In this document: in pieces, positions 26,738 through 35,517 of the stretch
Position numbering within the stretch: the stretch's first letter is position 1
Layout: each line of letters begins with the position of its first letter
Assembly: GCA_964588995.1 (NCBI GenBank)
Contig: CAZPQM010000001.1
Span: 186,001-250,000 of the forward strand
DNA: 64,000 bases
Reading direction: 5' to 3'
Origin: CAZPQM01 sp964588995
GTDB taxonomy: Bacteria > Pseudomonadota > Alphaproteobacteria > Rickettsiales > UBA8987
Notes under the pieces: model-generated
What the model was told of the DNA's origin: nothing
Seen by the model: the letters and a program-made list of their open reading frames with translations, nothing else
The model's database searches: none
Made by a program: the position numbers and the translations under genes

Positions 26738-27781
26738 ATGAAAAAAAACCATCTGGATAAAATCAAGATATTATTAGCTGACAATGATACGCATATTGCC
26801 TCAGTAACTCGTCAGAATCTGCGCGCTATGGGCTTCAAAAACATTAAACATGTTCGTACTGCAGAACTCGCCATAGAACATTTAAATGAAGGTCCGGTGG
26901 ATATTCTCAAAACTGAATGGACGCTACCCAAAATGGACGGCATCCACTTGACAGAATTTATACGTAGAAAAACCAATTTCAGAACACGAACGGTTCCTAT
27001 CATTATGCTCACTGGCAAAGGTGAGAAGCCGGACGTGCTTATAGCTCGTGACGTTGGAATTACTGAGTATGTGATAAAGCCGTTCACCAGTAAAACTCTA
27101 TATGCGCGTATTGAACAGCTGGTGGACAACCCACGGCCACTTGTTTTCAGCAAAAGCTATGTAGGGCCAGATCGTAGAAGAAAGTACCCCCCAGAACAGC
27201 TTGAAAATGATAGACGCAAAACGCCGCCCACGGTTGCAAAGTCAGAAACCGATATAGATATCACAGCGGAGGCCGGCCCCTACATGGTTCTACCGGATCA
27301 TGCGCTGAAAAAAACTATTGGCATTAAGGGACCGCTTTCCACCATCATCACGCCGGCCGTGCTTGCTAAAGCGCAGCAGACGATTGATTCCATGAGCGGT
27401 GAAGGTATCAAATGGATCAAAGATGACCTCGATGCCATGCAGGAAGCCGTTTTAAAATCTACTAATGAGCCGATTCTCGCCCATGACATACTCAAGGAAC
27501 GAGCATTATCTATTAAATCCCGCGCCGGTACGTTTGGCTATCAGATTATTTCAGAGATTACCCGCCACCTTTACTTATTCCTGACCTCCAGCTTCACACC
27601 TCGCGAACGTGAACATGTTAGCTTGGTGCGAAAACATATCGATTCAATTAAAGTCATTCTTGCATCCAATCTTAAAAAACCAGAAGGTGTAGGCAAGGAA
27701 ATTGTTGAAGAGCTGCACCGCTTGATCGAAAAATACGAGAATAATACGCAAGAATCCGAATCGCCAAGTCAAACGGCTTAA
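26738..27781 (+). CDS. Response-regulator-like protein with degenerate receiver domain
   Basis: The N-terminal 125 residues resemble a CheY-type receiver (ILLADNDTHI near 11-20; conserved Thr in PIIMLTGKG; Lys in EYVIKPF). The phospho-acceptor Asp is replaced by Glu60 in the segment KTEWTLPKMDG, and the second Asp of the acidic pair is Asn16. It therefore cannot be phosphorylated in the usual way and may be constitutively active. A VGPDRRRK segment follows, as in several alphaproteobacterial response regulators. The remaining 180 residues are helical and match nothing I can name. No sensor kinase is adjacent. The ATG at 26738 is chosen over an upstream TTG at 26729. Confidence 0.8.
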   Translation: MKKNHLDKIKILLADNDTHIASVTRQNLRAMGFKNIKHVRTAELAIEHLNEGPVDILKTEWTLPKMDGIHLTEFIRRKTNFRTRTVPIIMLTGKGEKPDVLIARDVGITEYVIKPFTSKTLYARIEQLVDNPRPLVFSKSYVGPDRRRKYPPEQLENDRRKTPPTVAKSETDIDITAEAGPYMVLPDHALKKTIGIKGPLSTIITPAVLAKAQQTIDSMSGEGIKWIKDDLDAMQEAVLKSTNEPILAHDILKERALSIKSRAGTFGYQIISEITRHLYLFLTSSFTPREREHVSLVRKHIDSIKVILASNLKKPEGVGKEIVEELHRLIEKYENNTQESESPSQTA

Positions 27782-28107
27782 TTTCTACCATACCCGCTAT
27801 AAACAATATCCATCCCGTTGATCATCACGGAAATGGAGCTGCTAACATTGGCATTATCACCCGAATTCTGGTTATACGCTCCGATGCTGAATAGTTGCGC
27901 AGCGGGAGGCACCGAAAAATCTTGAGATGCTGCACCATTATGAACTTGATCATAGCGCACCGACTTATTCGAAACAACGGAAGCAATCTCAGAATGTACT
28001 AACTCCTCCCAACCCGAAAAATCAGCCATCTTCGATCTGTCAAACGCCTGCACACTCGCCGCACATATACAAAACACGCTACACAAGAACCCTGTTAAAA
28101 ACCGCAT
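27778..28107 (-). CDS. Small exported protein of unknown function
   Basis: The 109-residue product starts with a convincing signal peptide (FLTGFLCSVFCICAASVQA), with likely cleavage before FDRSKMADF. The mature 88 residues contain SGWEELVHSEIASVVSNKS and SSSISVMINGMDIVYSGYG. No known family was recognised. The gene is convergent with the degenerate response regulator and overlaps it by four bases. It may be periplasmic; the role is unknown. Confidence 0.6.
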   Translation of the reverse strand: MRFLTGFLCSVFCICAASVQAFDRSKMADFSGWEELVHSEIASVVSNKSVRYDQVHNGAASQDFSVPPAAQLFSIGAYNQNSGDNANVSSSISVMINGMDIVYSGYGRN

Positions 28108-28172
28108 ATTCCACTCCCCTTATGGAAAAAGAATAGCAGAAAATATTTAAGAATTCGTTAAGTGCCAGGCAC

Positions 28173-28199
28173 AAAAAAACCCGGCACAATGGCGCCGGG
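28173..28199 (-). terminator. Intrinsic terminator of the cold-shock gene
   Basis: On the minus strand CCCGGC-(8)-GCCGGG forms a GC-rich stem followed by seven Ts. It lies 27 bases after the csp stop. Confidence 0.85.
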
Positions 28200-28225
28200 C
28201 TTTTCGTAGTTAAAACTAGTAAGAG

Positions 28226-28432
28226 CTAGCTTGCGACTTTAAGATCGCCGGCAGCAGTTTTACCGCGGCTTTCTACCAGCTCATATTCGACCTGCTGGCC
28301 GTCGTCCAGACCGCGTAGGCCTGACGCTTCAACCGCGCTGATATGCACGAACACATCGTTACCACCATCAGCAGGTTCAATAAATCCATATCCTTTGGTT
28401 CCATTGAACCATTTTACTGTTCCTGTTGCCAT
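28226..28432 (-). CDS. cspA: Cold-shock protein (CspA family)
   Basis: The 68-residue protein is a single OB-fold cold-shock domain with the RNA-binding motifs KWFNGTKGYGFIEP (RNP1) and DVFVHISAVEA (RNP2). It acts as an RNA chaperone. It is a single gene with its own terminator and what looks like a long 5' leader (about 28433-28560), common in csp genes where the leader senses temperature. Which csp paralogue this is cannot be told. Confidence 0.95.
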   Translation of the reverse strand: MATGTVKWFNGTKGYGFIEPADGGNDVFVHISAVEASGLRGLDDGQQVEYELVESRGKTAAGDLKVAS

Positions 28433-28896
28433 GTTTTTCTCCTTATTAACAACATTTACATCCCTTACGGGTACTCGAGCCTAAAAATTTTACCCGGATC
28501 GAGCAGTCGTAAATCAATTCACGGCAACTTGGTCTTGGTATTCACAGCGCACGCACTGCTTATTCTTACTAACTCTTACAAAAGACAGTCGCACGTTATA
28601 CTCAAAATTGCAAGGGAATAAAGGAATAGACAGATTAAAATACGAGCAAAACCCTCATACAATATCGCAGTAGGTGCAAATGCTGCTGCCAGTTCTGGTG
28701 CGATTTCCCTGCCAGCAGCGCCAAGGATACTGCTCGAACTTTCCAACCGGCCGGAGAATGTACTAAATACGATGACCATCCAAAGCACCAATACGCATCT
28801 GGCTTGTATCCTTCATGAAATAGGACTCTGGATGCTTTAATTAAACCAGTAGTGGCTTGGAACCTATCGACCATCCGTTAACAAAATGGTGTGTCT
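28433..28896. other. 464-base stretch without a convincing gene
   Basis: The part next to csp is probably its promoter and leader. Open frames exist on the minus strand (for example 28635-28874 and 28576-28791), but neither shows a recognisable domain or a ribosome-binding site, and they overlap each other in different frames. I see no repeat or hairpin that stands out. Confidence 0.5.
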
Positions 28897-28981
28897 TGGT
28901 GGTGGGGGCAGGATTCGAACCTGCGTAGACAATGTCGGCGGATTTACAGTCCGCTGCTTTTGACCGCTCAGCCACCCCACC
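28897..28981 (-). tRNA. tRNA-Tyr (anticodon GTA)
   Basis: On the minus strand the acceptor GGTGGGG pairs with CCCCACC, the anticodon loop is CTGTAAA (GTA), a long variable arm is present as expected for bacterial tRNA-Tyr, the T loop is TTCGAAT, and CCA is encoded. A TTGACA word lies upstream at 29036-29041 but no good -10 is apparent. Confidence 0.95.
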
Positions 28982-29053
28982 TTACTTGACCCAAGTGTAT
29001 GGATGAGGCATGCTTGTAATATAAGCATTAGTGATTGTCAATTACCGAGGGGT

Positions 29054-29806
29054 ATGGGATTGCGAAAAAGCGGTAAAGGAAAACAAGGTCGGGCTTCAGC
29101 CAACGACCGCTATATCATGTATGGTACGCACGCGGTTAAGGCAGCATTAGCCAACCCTGATCGGCAAATCGATACATTCTATCATACGGAGCGGCCGGAT
29201 AATGCGTTGCTGAATCAGGCGAAAGAACGCGGAGTAGCGACCAAAGCGCTTTCGGCGCAGGCATTTGCTGATCTGGTCGGTCAGGTAAGCGCGCACCAAC
29301 AGGTCGCGCTGCGGGTAAAGCGGCTTCAGCAGCCAACGTTGGAAGATATTAATCTGGCAACGCGGCTTGTTATGCTGGATCAGCTGACCGACTCGCAGAA
29401 TATCGGCGCCATCGTCCGAACCTCTGCCGCGTTTAGTGTTGATGCCGTGCTTCAACACAAACAGCAGGCGCCGGAAGAAAATGCGGGTATCGCGAAAGCG
29501 GCCGTGGGTACGCTCGAAGCCATGCCGCTCGTCTCCGTGACCAACCTTGCTCAGACGCTGAAATTATTTCAGAAAGACGGGTTTTGGGTGGTCGGGCTCG
29601 ATGGTGACGGTACGGTACCGCTTCCTGCATTGGAGAAGATGCACAAATGGGTGCTGGTGCTGGGATCGGAAGGAAAAGGCATTCGAGACAATGTGAAGAA
29701 GCAATGTGATTTTGTCGCTTCCATCCCGATCGCACCCGAAGTGGAAAGCCTGAATGCATCGAACGCAGCGGCCATTGCTCTGTATCAGCTTGCCACGAAA
29801 ACGTAA
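29054..29806 (+). CDS. rlmB: 23S rRNA (guanosine-2'-O)-methyltransferase RlmB / TrmH family
   Basis: The 250-residue protein has the substrate-binding N-domain (RYIMYGTHAVKAALANPDR) and the SPOUT knot domain with LDQLTDSQNIGAIVRTSAAF, LGSEGKGIRDNVKKQCD and SIPIAPEVESLNASNAAAIALY, typical of RlmB. It methylates ribose of G2251 in the peptidyl-transferase region of 23S rRNA; another TrmH-type target is possible. I chose the ATG at 29054, preceded by GAGGGG. Upstream in-frame alternatives are possible but would run into the tRNA-Tyr upstream region. Confidence 0.9.
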   Translation: MGLRKSGKGKQGRASANDRYIMYGTHAVKAALANPDRQIDTFYHTERPDNALLNQAKERGVATKALSAQAFADLVGQVSAHQQVALRVKRLQQPTLEDINLATRLVMLDQLTDSQNIGAIVRTSAAFSVDAVLQHKQQAPEENAGIAKAAVGTLEAMPLVSVTNLAQTLKLFQKDGFWVVGLDGDGTVPLPALEKMHKWVLVLGSEGKGIRDNVKKQCDFVASIPIAPEVESLNASNAAAIALYQLATKT

Positions 29807-29830
29807 TTGCGACTGATCCCTCAATAGAGC

Positions 29831-29860
29831 TTGATTTATTGGTCCTGTATGCGTTATAAC
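29831..29860 (+). promoter_or_regulatory. Promoter of tRNA-Thr
   Basis: TTGATT, an 18-base spacer and TATAAC, placed 20 bases before the tRNA. The same -35 word and spacer length recur ahead of tRNA-Pro at 35261-35290. Confidence 0.6.
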
Positions 29861-29880
29861 TATGCGCTTAAAAGTCGTGT

Positions 29881-29956
<76 letters not shown>

Positions 29957-29957
29957 T

Positions 29958-31388
29958 TCATTTCCCCGCCGTTAGTAGATGCAACCCCAGCTTGGTGCGG
30001 CGCCAGAGGATATCGTCCATAGTGCGGGCGAATTCGTATTGCTTGAGATACTCAACCTCTCGCTCGTACAAACTTTCTTTGACCTGCTTACCCATATCTT
30101 TCAGATTCTTAGCATCAGAGATTAATGTTCTAGTTGAAGTTCCGTAGTTGCGGGCGTAGCGCGTCAGCAGATGTGCGGGTAGCCAGGGATATGCTCGGCG
30201 TAGCTCCGCGCAGAGACTGTCAAAACCTGCAAAGTCACCTCCCGGCAGCGCAGCTTCAGCGGTCCATGCTTTGCTTGCAGGGTAGAGCGTTTTCAGTACG
30301 CTTTCCGCGAGCGTGCGGCTGGTGGTGATTTTGCCGCCATAGATCGTAAGCAGCCGCCCGGTTTCAGCGGATCCCAACAGCTGCAACTGATAATCGCGCG
30401 AGACCTGCATCGCGTCTTCGGCCTCATCATCCACGAGCGGTCGTACGCCCGAAAAATCCCAAATAATATCAGATAAGCTGATTTGTTGCCTGAAATAGTG
30501 ATTAACGGCGTCACAAAGATAGCGCTTCTCCTCATCGCTACAGACGGCGTCTTCGGGTTTACTCACATCTATGTCGGTCGTGCCGATCAGCGTATACTTC
30601 TGTTCATAGGGAATCGCGAAAATTACCCGACTATCCGTATGTTGAAAGATATAGGCATTTTGGTGCGGAAATAGCTGTTTCACCACAATATGACTGCCTT
30701 TAACGAGTCGTAATGGTTTATGTTCTCTGAGTGTGCTCGTCTCATCCAGTAGTTTAGAAGCCCATGGCCCGGCGGCATTCACAATGGTATTGGCCGTAAT
30801 CGTCCGCACTTTATTGCGCTGCTGGTAGCTTACCTCCCATAGCTTGCCCTGCTTTTTAATCTCTGTCACTTCGGCGCGGGTGAGAATATCCGCCCCTCGC
30901 TCCTTTGCAGCCATGCAGTTGAGAACGACCAGCCTGCTATCTTGCACCCAGCAATCGGCATATTCAAAACCTTTGGTGAATTGCGCCTGAAGGTCTTTAT
31001 TCACCCGCAGATCCACGCCCCGTGATGCGCCGAGCATGCCGCGAGTTGCAAGGTGGTCGTAGAGAAATAAACCGGACCGAATCAACCAATAGGGTCGTAA
31101 ATGCTTGTTATGTGGTAGAATAAAGCGCATCGGCCAGATGATATGCGGTGCAGTCTTCAGAAGAACGGCCCGCTCCTGCAGCGCTTTACGCACCATGCCA
31201 AATTCATAATGTTCCAGATAGCGCAGGCCGCCATGGATCAGCTTGGTGCTCGCAGATGAAGTGCCGGAAGCAAGATCGTCCTTTTCCAGCAGGATCGTTT
31301 TGATGCCCCGGCCTGCCGCATCACGCGCAACTGCGCTGCCGTTGATGCCACCGCCGATGATGGCGAGCTCATAGTGTGGTTCAAGCAT
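29958..31388 (-). CDS. glpD: Aerobic glycerol-3-phosphate dehydrogenase
   Basis: GlpD oxidises glycerol-3-phosphate to dihydroxyacetone phosphate at the inner membrane and passes electrons to quinone. The 476-residue protein has the N-terminal FAD motif LAIIGGGINGSAVARDAAGRG and the GTSSASTKLIHGGLRYLE motif of the family. The mid-protein segments VNAAGPWASKLL and GTTDIDVSKPED are also characteristic, as is the C-terminal IYGGKITTSRTLAE. The ATG at 31388 shares one base with the gdhA stop (TGATG), so the two are translationally coupled. A longer start at 31418 would intrude on gdhA. Confidence 0.95.
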   Translation of the reverse strand: MLEPHYELAIIGGGINGSAVARDAAGRGIKTILLEKDDLASGTSSASTKLIHGGLRYLEHYEFGMVRKALQERAVLLKTAPHIIWPMRFILPHNKHLRPYWLIRSGLFLYDHLATRGMLGASRGVDLRVNKDLQAQFTKGFEYADCWVQDSRLVVLNCMAAKERGADILTRAEVTEIKKQGKLWEVSYQQRNKVRTITANTIVNAAGPWASKLLDETSTLREHKPLRLVKGSHIVVKQLFPHQNAYIFQHTDSRVIFAIPYEQKYTLIGTTDIDVSKPEDAVCSDEEKRYLCDAVNHYFRQQISLSDIIWDFSGVRPLVDDEAEDAMQVSRDYQLQLLGSAETGRLLTIYGGKITTSRTLAESVLKTLYPASKAWTAEAALPGGDFAGFDSLCAELRRAYPWLPAHLLTRYARNYGTSTRTLISDAKNLKDMGKQVKESLYEREVEYLKQYEFARTMDDILWRRTKLGLHLLTAGK

Positions 31389-32719
31389 CAGCCGAGAGCA
31401 ATGATTGCTTCCGACCATTTATGGAACGCGGCGATATCCGCCCCTTTGGTATAATCGTAGTAGCCATCCTCTTTCTCTATATGGGCAATGCAGCGCTGAT
31501 GAATCCGCTCCATTACTTCCTGTAGCTTTTTATCCACTTTTTCCAGCGTCCAGCTGAGATGTAATGCGTTTTGCGTACGCTCAAACCCGGAAACGGCGAC
31601 ACCCCCCGCATTGGCGGCTTTGGCTGGCCCGATAATCACACCGTTTTGCAGGCATTTTTTGGTGGCTGCCTCGGTCAATGGCATATTAGCACCTTCGGAA
31701 ATCGCCTTCACGCCGTTCTTAATGAGTAACTCGGCTTCTTTTTCATCGACCTCATTCTCCGTAGCGCAGGGGAGTGCAATATCGCAGGGAATATCCCATG
31801 GCTCTTTCCCGTCGCGATATTCGGCATGTTTGCCTTCATAATCACTTAAACGCCCACGTTCTTTAAATTTTAGATGTTTGATTGTCTCAAGCTGCTCCTG
31901 CTCGATTCCGTCTTTAAAATAGAGGGTACCCTTGGAATCCGAAACGGTCAGCACTTTCGCACCGAGCGAGAGGCATTTTTCAGCGGCGAATAAGGCGACA
32001 TTGCCCGCGCCGGAGACGCAAACCGTGCTTTTCTTCAACTTGAGATCGTGTTCGTTCAACATATGCCGGAGGAAATAGACGCAGCCATACCCCGTTGCCT
32101 CTTCGCGCCCGCAACTGCCACCGAAGGACGGGCCTTTACCAGTAATGCTGCCTTCAAAACGACCCGTTAGTCTGACATATTGACCGAACATATAGCCAAC
32201 TTCACGTCCGCCCACGCCGATATCGCCCGCAGGAACGTCCATATGCTCACCGATATGGCGATACAGCTTATCCATAAAGGCTTTACAAAAGCGGTGTAGC
32301 TCGGCATCTGACATTTGCTTGGGGTTGATATCCGCGCCCCCTTTACCCCCGCCCATCGGCAGGCCGGTCAGGGCATTTTTCGACGCCTGCTCAAAGGCGA
32401 GGAATTTCAGTATGCTCGGATTAACGGTCGGGTGGAATCGCAGCCCGCCTTTATAGGGGCCTAGCGCATTACTATGCTGGACACGCCATGCCCGATTAAC
32501 GCGCTTGTTACCGTCATCATCTTCCCACGTGACACGGAAGCGGAGCAACCTGTCCGCTTCGATCATTCGTTCAAGCACATTCTGCTTTACATATTCTTTA
32601 TTAGATTGAAATGTATCCTCGATATTTTCATACCATAATAATACGGCCTGATGGAATTCAGGCTGTGCGTTATGATGTTCGTCAAGAAAGCGTTGTAGTT
32701 GCTCTTTATTTTCAATCAT
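31388..32719 (-). CDS. gdhA: Glutamate dehydrogenase (NADP-specific type)
   Basis: GdhA aminates 2-oxoglutarate to glutamate. The 443-residue length and sequence match the hexameric small enzyme. Features: GLRFHPTVNPSILKFLAFEQ, the substrate lysine in LPMGGGKGGADINPK, the GVGGREVGYMFGQY segment, and the Rossmann region VCVSGAGNVALFAAEKC. It leads into glpD with a one-base overlap. A link between nitrogen assimilation and glycerol use is unusual; the pairing may simply be compact packing. Confidence 0.95.
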   Translation of the reverse strand: MIENKEQLQRFLDEHHNAQPEFHQAVLLWYENIEDTFQSNKEYVKQNVLERMIEADRLLRFRVTWEDDDGNKRVNRAWRVQHSNALGPYKGGLRFHPTVNPSILKFLAFEQASKNALTGLPMGGGKGGADINPKQMSDAELHRFCKAFMDKLYRHIGEHMDVPAGDIGVGGREVGYMFGQYVRLTGRFEGSITGKGPSFGGSCGREEATGYGCVYFLRHMLNEHDLKLKKSTVCVSGAGNVALFAAEKCLSLGAKVLTVSDSKGTLYFKDGIEQEQLETIKHLKFKERGRLSDYEGKHAEYRDGKEPWDIPCDIALPCATENEVDEKEAELLIKNGVKAISEGANMPLTEAATKKCLQNGVIIGPAKAANAGGVAVSGFERTQNALHLSWTLEKVDKKLQEVMERIHQRCIAHIEKEDGYYDYTKGADIAAFHKWSEAIIALG

Positions 32720-32781
32720 GCTGAATACCCCTGCGCTGTGATGTCGCTCTTCTTTAGCAGGTATTACAGCGATGTAAAACC

Positions 32782-33132
32782 TTAGGATTGGTTCTTGGGC
32801 ACAAAAATCTGAAAACCATTCGGCGTCCGTGCGTAGCCGGGCGCGCTAGGCTTCGTTAGAGGGGCTAAAAGTGGCCGGTTGGTGGGCTCAGGCGGCGTAG
32901 TAGGCTGGCCGGTAGCAATAACGGCATCCGGGTAGACGCCTTGCGAATCGGTTTTCCAGCAACCGCAGGTGCATTCCTTATAGCACTGTGACCAGTTGGC
33001 ATCTTCCTGTAAGCATTGTCCGCTATGGCATTCGGAAGGATCTCGATATACTTTCCCTTCGCAGGCGGACAAGGTTGTTGTACATGATATTATTAAAGCA
33101 ATGGCGACAAGCCAGTTACCATAAACCCCCAT
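32782..33132 (-). CDS. Cysteine-rich lipoprotein of unknown function
   Basis: The ATG at 33132, preceded by GGGGAT at about eight bases, gives a 116-residue protein with a hydrophobic signal (WLVAIALIISC) and a lipobox LSAC with the lipid-anchor Cys24. The next 45 residues carry about eight further cysteines in a pattern like SECHSGQC...CYKECTCGCW, suggesting a disulfide-knotted or metal-binding module, followed by a Pro-rich tail. I recognise no family. An upstream in-frame start at 33201 is rejected because it breaks the signal. It is divergent from gapR. Confidence 0.65.
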   Translation of the reverse strand: MGVYGNWLVAIALIISCTTTLSACEGKVYRDPSECHSGQCLQEDANWSQCYKECTCGCWKTDSQGVYPDAVIATGQPTTPPEPTNRPLLAPLTKPSAPGYARTPNGFQIFVPKNQS

Positions 33133-33221
33133 AAATTCTATCCCCACAACTGCAATTCTAAATTTGCAAAAGCGTTTAAAGAATTGATTCAATAAACGCA
33201 ACCGATATTTTGGAAAAATGA

Positions 33222-33249
33222 TTGACCCGAATCATTCTATGGCTAAGAC
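33222..33249 (+). promoter_or_regulatory. Promoter of gapR
   Basis: TTGACC, a 16-base spacer and TAAGAC, with the ATG about 30 bases downstream and GAGGA as the ribosome-binding site. Confidence 0.5.
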
Positions 33250-33279
33250 TAGGCGCCGTATCAACATGAGGAGTAGACT

Positions 33280-33606
33280 ATGACACGTTTTGGCGGCGTT
33301 TCCGCAGAGCAACTGCGGCAATATATTGAGCGGATTGAGCGGCTGGAAGAAGAGAAAAAGGCCCTGGCCGATCATACGAAGGATGTGTTTTCCGAGGCGA
33401 AAGCGAACGGATATGATGTAAAAGCGATGCGGCAGATCATCAAGCTGCGTAAGATGGATCAGAGCGATCGCGAAGAAGAGGAGTATGTACTCGATACGTA
33501 TAAGGCGGCGCTGGGTATGATCCCGGATTTTGAGCGTGATGATTCCAGCGCAGAGCAAGCAACGGAAGTGCAGCCTGCTCGCGTTGAAGAAGAGGTCGCT
33601 GCTTAA
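33280..33606 (+). CDS. gapR: GapR family nucleoid-associated protein (DUF2312)
   Basis: GapR is an alphaproteobacterial protein that binds overtwisted DNA and supports replication and chromosome organisation. The 108-residue protein matches the family in AEQLRQYIERIERLEEEKKA and the basic DVFSEAKANGYDVKAMRQII helix, followed by LRKMDQSDREEEEYVLDTY and LGM. The first helix would form the dimer coiled coil. The last 20 residues form an acidic tail not shared by the short Caulobacter protein. This gene is a marker of alphaproteobacteria. Confidence 0.93.
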   Translation: MTRFGGVSAEQLRQYIERIERLEEEKKALADHTKDVFSEAKANGYDVKAMRQIIKLRKMDQSDREEEEYVLDTYKAALGMIPDFERDDSSAEQATEVQPARVEEEVAA

Positions 33607-33621
33607 CAGCGAAAGCTTTCG

Positions 33622-35181
33622 TTATTTCTCACTGACAATGGATTCCAGACTGGTGCTTTGTGCTTTTTGTGCAGCCCAGTCTGGTATTTCATCCCGCTTC
33701 ACATCAAACGCAAAGCGCAGCAGGGTAAACGCCAGCACGGTGATCAGGCTGATAGCGAGGATATTCATCAATATTCCCGCCTTGGTCATCTGGAATACGC
33801 GGATATAACCGCTCGCAAACACAATCGCATTGGGCGGGGTTGCCATCGGAAGCATAAAGGCGCACGAGGAGGCGAGGGTTGCCGGAATCGCAAAGAGCAG
33901 CGGATTCTGGCCTAATTGAGCCGCGACTCCGCTTAACACTGGCAGGAAAATCGTTATCAGCGCGAGATTGCTCATAAATTCCGTCATAATCAGCACAATC
34001 AACGCCGCAGATAATACCAGAATCACCAGCCCCATCGTGGAAATACCGGAAAGCTGATCGCCTACCAGTTCAATCAATCCGCTGGATTGCATCGCACCGG
34101 CCAATGTCAGTCCGCCACCGAATAGCAGCAGGATACCCCACGGCAGTTTCTCCATATCGCGCCAATGGAGGATAAATTCTCCTTTTTTACGGTCAGTCGG
34201 GATAATAAACAGCGCTACCGCAGCCGCTACCGCAATGCCCGTATCGGTAAGATTATTAAGTTCCCAGCCGAGGGAGGCAAGGAATGCGATTAGCTTATTT
34301 TTAAACATCCACAAAGAGGCGGTCGTAACCAATACCGCTAGCACCAACACCTCTTCACGCTTGATGTTGCCGAGATCCTTGTATTGCGATTCGAGAATGT
34401 CATCGGCATTGCGGATATGCCCCAGCCGGTTAGGGAACACAATAAAGACCAGCACCGCCCAGCAGATGGCGAGCATCACCACCGCAAACGGAAAGCCCAG
34501 CTTGAACCAGTCGATAAATTCAATCGTAAAATTGTAGGTATCCTGCATATAGCCAGCGAGAATAGCGTTCGGCGGTGTGCCTATCAACGTAGCCGTACCC
34601 CCTATATTGGCCGCATAGGCAATACCAATCATCAGCGCGATCGCAAAATATTGCTGGCCCGAGGAGAGGCCGATAGAGGTCATGTCTTTGCGTAAGGTTA
34701 AATCGAGTACGGAAAGCGCAATCGGCAGCATCATCACGGTCGTTGCTGTATTGCTCATCCACATGGACAGAAAGGCGGTTGCAAGCATAAAGCCTGCAAT
34801 AATCCCGTTCGGATGTGTACCGGTAAGACGCAAAATACTCAGCGCAATCCGTAAATGCAGCTTCCATTTCTCCATCGCGAGCGCAATCACAAAGCCACCC
34901 ATGAAGAGAAACACAATCGGGTGCGAATAGCCCGCTGTCGCTTCCTTGATGTTCATTACGTCCAGCAGGGGGAACAGCACAATGGGTGAAATGGCGGTGA
35001 CGGGGATAGGAATCGCCTCGGTAATCCAGAGGGTTAGCATAAAGGCGGCAACGGCCATTACGCGCATGCCGCTTTCGCCGATCGCCTCAGGTGCGGGTAG
35101 CGCGAGGATACCGAACAGCAGGGCGAAGGCGAAAATTACAATAGGAACTTTTTTGCTATTTACAGCTGATTCTGCATTCAC
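33622..35181 (-). CDS. SLC13/DASS-family sodium:dicarboxylate or anion symporter
   Basis: The protein has about 11 hydrophobic segments and the DASS layout. It contains LWITEAIPIPVTAISPIVLFP, the first SNT motif in SMWMSNTATTVMMLPIA, a second half with TEFMSNLALITIFLPVL, and ATPPNAIVFASGYI near the end. The family moves dicarboxylates, citrate or sulfate with sodium. The substrate is not predictable. In the second repeat the usual SNT is SNL, which could alter sodium or substrate binding. I chose the GTG at 35181 (519 residues); an in-frame TTG at 35247 would add 22 residues of unconvincing sequence. Confidence 0.85.
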   Translation of the reverse strand: MNAESAVNSKKVPIVIFAFALLFGILALPAPEAIGESGMRVMAVAAFMLTLWITEAIPIPVTAISPIVLFPLLDVMNIKEATAGYSHPIVFLFMGGFVIALAMEKWKLHLRIALSILRLTGTHPNGIIAGFMLATAFLSMWMSNTATTVMMLPIALSVLDLTLRKDMTSIGLSSGQQYFAIALMIGIAYAANIGGTATLIGTPPNAILAGYMQDTYNFTIEFIDWFKLGFPFAVVMLAICWAVLVFIVFPNRLGHIRNADDILESQYKDLGNIKREEVLVLAVLVTTASLWMFKNKLIAFLASLGWELNNLTDTGIAVAAAVALFIIPTDRKKGEFILHWRDMEKLPWGILLLFGGGLTLAGAMQSSGLIELVGDQLSGISTMGLVILVLSAALIVLIMTEFMSNLALITIFLPVLSGVAAQLGQNPLLFAIPATLASSCAFMLPMATPPNAIVFASGYIRVFQMTKAGILMNILAISLITVLAFTLLRFAFDVKRDEIPDWAAQKAQSTSLESIVSEK

Positions 35182-35260
35182 CCCTGCGTTACCCTGTTTT
35201 ATGAAAAAATAATCGTGCAAAAGACCATAGATAAATCGCAAATGCAAGGGAGATCGACGC

Positions 35261-35290
35261 TTGATTTTAGGTGGTGCTTTGCATTATACT
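35261..35290 (+). promoter_or_regulatory. Promoter of tRNA-Pro
   Basis: TTGATT, an 18-base spacer and TATACT end 40 bases ahead of the tRNA. Confidence 0.65.
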
Positions 35291-35330
35291 GTTTGTTCTC
35301 GATTTGTCATGGCCATATTCAGGCCTCTGT

Positions 35331-35407
<77 letters not shown>

Positions 35408-35476
35408 TGTTTTTGAAGGCCGCCGCCAGTTCTAACCTGGCCCCATTTTGTAGGTTCAAGATTTTTCCCTGCTTGA

Positions 35477-35490
35477 CCAGCTTTAAAATG
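35477..35490 (+). repeat. 14-base direct repeat, copy 1
   Basis: CCAGCTTTAAAATG occurs here and at 36256-36269, bracketing the transposase remnant and the AT-rich stretch. Confidence 0.5.
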
Positions 35491-35517
35491 GAATCATTGA
35501 TTTTCTAGATAGTGTAG

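Noticed and set aside
28576..28874. Two overlapping minus-strand open frames near tRNA-Tyr
   Set aside because: No recognisable domain, no ribosome-binding site, and they overlap in different frames.
33610..33621. CGAAAGCTTTCG palindrome after gapR as a terminator
   Set aside because: No loop and no T-run; more likely chance.
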